Of a DNA stretch of 64,000 nt, positions 60,560 to 64,000 are shown in pieces. Under the pieces are notes generated by a model that was given only the letters and a program-made list of their open reading frames with translations, was not told the origin of the DNA and did not search any database. Each line of letters begins with the position of its first letter. Position 1 is the stretch's first letter. The stretch lies in contig JAFZGJ010000005.1 of the NCBI GenBank assembly GCA_017555455.1, positions 1 to 64,000 on the forward strand. The letters are read 5' to 3'. This stretch comes from Lachnospiraceae bacterium (GTDB taxonomy: Bacteria; Bacillota; Clostridia; Lachnospirales; Lachnospiraceae). A program made the translations under genes and the position numbers.

Positions 60560-61930
60560 ATGAAAAAGAAACTTTTAAGTGCACTTTTAAGTGTAGCAAT
60601 GGTAGCTTCTTTATTAGTTGGTTGTGGTGCTAAAACAGAAGCTCCTGCAGCAACAGAAGAAGCAACAACAGAAGCTCCTGCAGAAGAAGCAGCTCCTGCT
60701 GAAGACGTTACTATCAGTGTAGCAGCTATCGAAACAGCATATGGCGCTGATATGTGGGCAAAAGTAGCAGAAGCATTTACTGCTGAAACAGGTATCAAAG
60801 TTGAATTAACAACTGACAAAAACTTAGAAGACGTTATCGGACCATCTATGCAGGGTGGAGAATATCCGGACGTTATTCACTTAGCAACAGGACGTGAAGC
60901 AGCGTTAACAGAACAGTTCATCAAAGGAAACTTAATTGCAGATATTACAGATGTATTATCTATGACAGTTCCTGGTGAAGATGCAGTTGTTTCTGACAAA
61001 ATCGCTGGTGGTTTCACAGATACATCCTTAACAAATCCTTACGGTGATGGAAAAACTTACTTAGCTCCTATGTTCTATTCTCCATGTGGATTATTCTACA
61101 ATGCTGGATTATTAGAAGAAAAAGGCTGGGCAGTTCCAACAACTTGGGATGAAATGTGGGAATTAGGTGATAAAGCAGCAGCAGAAGGTATTGCTTTATT
61201 TACATACCCAACAACAGGTTACTTTGATGCATTCCTTTATGCCTTAATGTACTCTGTAGGTGGTCCTGAATTCTTCAACGCAGCAACAAACTACGAAGAA
61301 GGTATCTGGGATACAGCAGAAGCTAAAACATGTTTCGACATTATTGCTAAATTAGCTACATACACAAATCCTATTACACCAGCTCAGGCTAACGATCAGG
61401 ATTTCACACAGAACCAGCAGTTAGTATTAGACAACAAAGCTATCTTCATGCCAAACGGTACATGGATCGTTGGTGAAATGGCAGAAGCTCCAAGAGCAGA
61501 AGGCTTCAAATGGGGTATGACAGCTCTTCCAGCAGTTACAGCAGGTGGTGCAGGATACAGCTACACATGGTTTGAACAGGCTTGGATTCCAAGTGGTGCT
61601 GAAAACATTGACGCTGCAAAACAGTTCGTTGCATTCCTTTACAGTGACGTAGCTTGTGAAATCTTCGCAGCAGCAGGTGCTATTCAGCCTGTACTTGGTA
61701 TCGCTGATAAATTAGAAGGCGACAACGTAATGTTCTACTCTATCTACGATAACGGTGCAAAAGCAGCTATGGGTAACTTCGCAGCTTATGAATCTGTAGC
61801 AGGTTTAGGATCTGTTCGTGAAGTATTCCTTGATCCGGTAAACTCTTTAGTAGAAGGTAACATGACTCAGGAAGCTTGGGTAGAATCCATTAAAGAAGCA
61901 AGCGATTTAATGCGTGCTAATTTAAAATAA
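60560..61930 (+). CDS. Sugar ABC transporter substrate-binding lipoprotein (CUT1, NgcE-like)
   Basis: A 456-residue lipoprotein. The signal peptide ends in the lipobox LVGC with Cys22, to be lipidated by Lgt (gene at 50262); then comes an Ala/Pro/Glu/Thr linker (EAPAATEEATTEAPAEEAA). The mature domain is a type I solute-binding protein: GGEYPDVIHLATGREAAL, YLAPMFYSPCGLFYNAGLLE, VPTTWDEMWELGD, FMPNGTWIVGEM. This pattern is closest to what I know of NgcE (N-acetylglucosamine/chitobiose-binding) proteins, so an amino sugar is possible but unproven. Codon use is strongly biased, as in highly expressed genes. AAGGAGGAAATATAATC precedes the ATG. Confidence 0.9.
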   Translation: MKKKLLSALLSVAMVASLLVGCGAKTEAPAATEEATTEAPAEEAAPAEDVTISVAAIETAYGADMWAKVAEAFTAETGIKVELTTDKNLEDVIGPSMQGGEYPDVIHLATGREAALTEQFIKGNLIADITDVLSMTVPGEDAVVSDKIAGGFTDTSLTNPYGDGKTYLAPMFYSPCGLFYNAGLLEEKGWAVPTTWDEMWELGDKAAAEGIALFTYPTTGYFDAFLYALMYSVGGPEFFNAATNYEEGIWDTAEAKTCFDIIAKLATYTNPITPAQANDQDFTQNQQLVLDNKAIFMPNGTWIVGEMAEAPRAEGFKWGMTALPAVTAGGAGYSYTWFEQAWIPSGAENIDAAKQFVAFLYSDVACEIFAAAGAIQPVLGIADKLEGDNVMFYSIYDNGAKAAMGNFAAYESVAGLGSVREVFLDPVNSLVEGNMTQEAWVESIKEASDLMRANLK

Positions 61931-61959
61931 TTAGGATATCGTAATTGAACTTATGGACG

Positions 61960-61988
61960 GCGGGCAGGTAATCTTGCCCGCTGTTTTT
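61960..61988 (+). terminator. Intra-operon terminator after the binding-protein gene
   Basis: GCGGGCA/TGCCCGC with an 8-base loop, then TGTTTTTAT. It lies between the binding-protein and permease genes and would make the binding protein more abundant than the permeases by partial termination. Confidence 0.75.
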
Positions 61989-62012
61989 ATCAGACGAAAA
62001 AGGAGCGAGAGC

Positions 62013-62897
62013 ATGAAAAAGAGCGGTTCAAGAAATGCTTTTTTGACAATATGTATTGCGCCGGCAACAATTCTCTTTTTTATTTTTATGATTGTGCCGA
62101 CATTTAACGTATTTCGTATGTCGTTATTTGAGAAGGGGGCATATTCCCCTAAAGAAACTTTTGTTGGATTGAATAACTTTAAAGTTCTTCTACAGGATAC
62201 CAATTTTATTCGTTCCATGCAGAACATGATTTTATTAATCGTGATTGTAACAATTTTTACATTTGTATTTGCCATTGTATTTGCGGCAATTTTAACCCGT
62301 GAAAAGATTAAGGGACAGAATGTGTTCCGTATTATTTTCTATATACCAAACATTTTATCTATCGTAGTTATTTCCGGTATTTTCTCTGCAATTTACAAAC
62401 CGGAAAATGGTATGTTAAATAGTATTATCGGTATATTTAAGGATATGTCCAGTCCGATCCTCTGGAAAGGGGAGAAACTGGTTATGGTGAGTATCATTAT
62501 CGCCATGATTTGGCAGGCAATCGGTTATTATATGGTAATGTATATGGCCTCCATGTCTGCAGTATCCGAAAGTTTGTATGAAAGTGCAGGACTGGATGGT
62601 GCTACCAAGTTCCAGCAGTTCTTTATGATTACCATTCCATTAATTTGGACCAATATCAGAACTACATTAACTTTCTATATTATTTCCAATATTAACATGG
62701 CTTTCCTTTTTGTAAAATCCATGACTTCCGGTGGACCAAACGGTGCATCCGAAGTAGCATTGAATTACATGTATGCTCAAAAGGATAACGGTTTATATGG
62801 TTATAGTATGGCAGTGGGCGTTGTGATTTTCTTATTCTCATTTGCATTATCTGCAATTGTAAATAAGGTAACAGAACGTGAACCATTAGAATTCTAA
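62013..62897 (+). CDS. Sugar ABC transporter permease (MalF-type)
   Basis: A 294-residue membrane protein with six helices. The EAA loop that contacts the ATPase is ESAGLDGATKFQQFFMITIPLI. The N-terminal TM1 starts at about residue 12 (FLTICIAPATILFFIFMIV). The ATG at 62013 follows AAGGAGCGAGAG; a frame from 61953 would cross the terminator hairpin and is rejected. The second permease follows after 13 bp. The ATPase gene is not in the window; CUT1 systems often share one encoded elsewhere (MsmK-type). Confidence 0.93.
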   Translation: MKKSGSRNAFLTICIAPATILFFIFMIVPTFNVFRMSLFEKGAYSPKETFVGLNNFKVLLQDTNFIRSMQNMILLIVIVTIFTFVFAIVFAAILTREKIKGQNVFRIIFYIPNILSIVVISGIFSAIYKPENGMLNSIIGIFKDMSSPILWKGEKLVMVSIIIAMIWQAIGYYMVMYMASMSAVSESLYESAGLDGATKFQQFFMITIPLIWTNIRTTLTFYIISNINMAFLFVKSMTSGGPNGASEVALNYMYAQKDNGLYGYSMAVGVVIFLFSFALSAIVNKVTEREPLEF

Positions 62898-62910
62898 GGA
62901 GGGAAGAAGA

Positions 62911-63795
62911 ATGCAGCAAAAAGCAAAATCCGGCAACGGATTATATAAGTTTTTTATCTATTTTGTGCTTTGTATGTTAGCAATTACCATAGTAGTACCT
63001 GTAGCATGGGTATTCATGGCTTCCGTGAAAGAAAACAGAGAATTCTATGGTAATCCATGGACATTACCGGAAGGATTGTATTGGCAGAACTTTGTAGATG
63101 CATGGAACAAGGCTTCCATGGGAGATTATATGATTAATTCTGTCATTGTAACAGCATTAGCAATTGTTCTTCTTTTGGTAATTGCTTTACCGGCAGCATA
63201 TTGTCTTGCCAGATTTAATTTTAAAGGAAGAAAATTTTTAAATACTGCATTTATGGCAGGATTATTTATTAACGTAAACTATATTGTTGTTCCGATTTTC
63301 TTAATGTTAAGAGACGGAGATAACTTTTTAAAGAAAATAGGTGGTGAAGCCTTTTTATTAAATAACTTGTTTGTTTTAGCAGTGGTATATGCTGCAACAG
63401 CATTACCATTTACCATCTATTTATTGTCCGGTTATTTTGTAACATTACCACATGATTATGAAGAAGCAGCATATATTGATGGTGCAGGATTCTTTACAAC
63501 TATGATACAGATTATTTTCCCAATGGCAAAACCATCTATTATCACAGTTATTTTATTTAACTTCCTGTCTTTCTGGAATGAATATATTATTTCCATGACA
63601 TTGATGAGTTCTGCAAAAGGGCCTAAGACATTACCGGTTGGACTTTTGAACTTAATGCAGGCACAGCAGTCAGCAGCAGAATACGGTATGATGTATGCAG
63701 GTCTTGTATTGGTTATGTTACCTACATTAATTCTTTATATGTGTGTACAGAAACAGTTAACCGAAGGTATGACAGTTGGCGGTCTGAAAGGATAA
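62911..63795 (+). CDS. Sugar ABC transporter permease (MalG-type)
   Basis: A 294-residue membrane protein with six helices and the EAA loop EEAAYIDGAGFFTTMIQIIFP near residue 190. The N-terminus has KFFIYFVLCMLAITIVVPVAWVFMASVKEN, typical of MalG partners, and the C-terminus ends LTEGMTVGGLKG, a usual CUT1 ending. AAGGAGGGAAGAAG precedes the ATG. It pairs with the MalF-type permease to form the channel. Confidence 0.93.
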   Translation: MQQKAKSGNGLYKFFIYFVLCMLAITIVVPVAWVFMASVKENREFYGNPWTLPEGLYWQNFVDAWNKASMGDYMINSVIVTALAIVLLLVIALPAAYCLARFNFKGRKFLNTAFMAGLFINVNYIVVPIFLMLRDGDNFLKKIGGEAFLLNNLFVLAVVYAATALPFTIYLLSGYFVTLPHDYEEAAYIDGAGFFTTMIQIIFPMAKPSIITVILFNFLSFWNEYIISMTLMSSAKGPKTLPVGLLNLMQAQQSAAEYGMMYAGLVLVMLPTLILYMCVQKQLTEGMTVGGLKG

Positions 63796-63807
63796 GGAGT
63801 GTGGCAT

Positions 63808-64000
63808 ATGGAATTTTTAAAACAAAATCCGGGGATCAGAATGATTTTAATTGCAGTAAGCTTTGTAATTGCCATTTTCTTAGTTGTTACCGGATGGCAA
63901 ATGACCGGACAGATGGCCGGCTTAATTAAAATGATTGTTGGAGTAGCATTTTTATTGGTTGCTTTAAAAATCTACAACATTAATTTTGAAGATCCTAAGA
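63808..64000 (+). CDS. Small membrane protein, DUF6903-like (3' partial)
   Basis: The gene runs off the window after 64 codons. AAGGAGTGTGGCAT precedes the ATG, 12 bases after the permease stop. It begins MEFLKQNPGIRMIL and has two transmembrane helices (about residues 12-30 and 37-55). I associate this start with DUF6903, a small family found after CUT1 permeases in Lachnospiraceae. It is likely part of the sugar ABC operon; the role is unknown. Confidence 0.7.
   Translation, partial: MEFLKQNPGIRMILIAVSFVIAIFLVVTGWQMTGQMAGLIKMIVGVAFLLVALKIYNINFEDPK

Noticed and set aside
60614..60710. Ala/Pro/Glu repeat after the lipobox as a possible tandem DNA repeat of interest
   Set aside because: It is the usual low-complexity linker of clostridial lipoproteins, not a genetic element.

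Overview
The window is a stretch of low-GC chromosome from a Firmicute, most likely a gut Lachnospiraceae (Clostridia). The grounds are AT-rich codon use, strong Shine-Dalgarno sites of the AGGAGG type, a Spo0A-type response regulator, AddAB rather than RecBCD, ECF vitamin transporters behind riboswitches, a class II GalT, and small families (DUF6062, DUF6106, DUF2225, DUF6903) that I associate with this group. I see no phage, transposase, CRISPR array or rRNA.

Layout. (1) 1-2720: the 3' part of galT, a HAD hydrolase with an Asn variant of motif I, and two tandem 77-residue HPr-like proteins without the phospho-histidine segment. (2) 2742-9670: a divergent AraC regulator and a five-gene operon (manC-gmd-fcl-manA-manB) for every step from fructose-6-P to GDP-L-fucose. 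(3) 9716-17012: a lactose/galactoside locus with a GPH symporter, a split LacL/LacM beta-galactosidase and three AraC regulators. (4) 17312-19258: FMN riboswitch, ribU, dapF. (5) 20726-24433: nucleoside catabolism operon deoB-cdd-pdp-deoC. (6) 24455-27718: XRE regulator, Spo0A-like response regulator, a 15-codon ORF and a GHKL-type sensor kinase. (7) 27750-33839: glnS and housekeeping or unknown genes. (8) 34050-41059: addB-addA. (9) 41114-42351: TPP riboswitch, thiT, CPBP protease. (10) 42412-49404: glf, a polyprenyl-phosphate sugar transferase, a bifunctional Fkp-type fucokinase/GDP-fucose pyrophosphorylase and an MFS transporter, a surface polysaccharide and fucose salvage operon. (11) 49488-56403: tRNA-Arg, mscL, lgt, tcdA, a THUMP methyltransferase, amidase, rdgB, yfcE and a six-tRNA cluster. 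(12) 56464-64000: ZIP transporter, ROK glucokinase, sugar nucleotidyltransferase, and an AraC regulator divergent from a CUT1 sugar ABC transporter that runs off the window.

How the parts fit. The window is rich in sugar uptake and surface glycan supply. Lactose enters by the symporter and is split by LacLM; galactose can pass through GalT; UDP-galactose can feed Glf. GDP-fucose can come from mannose metabolism (operon at 3790) or from free fucose (Fkp at 45049). Five AraC regulators sit beside sugar genes, and three of the intergenic regions next to them hold direct repeats of exactly 21 bp period.

The best candidate for an undescribed system is 25038-27661, where a Spo0A paralogue and a membrane GHKL kinase flank a tiny ORF with a near-perfect ribosome binding site and 0A-box-like sites. 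A second tiny ORF lies antisense after lacM (16017-16097).
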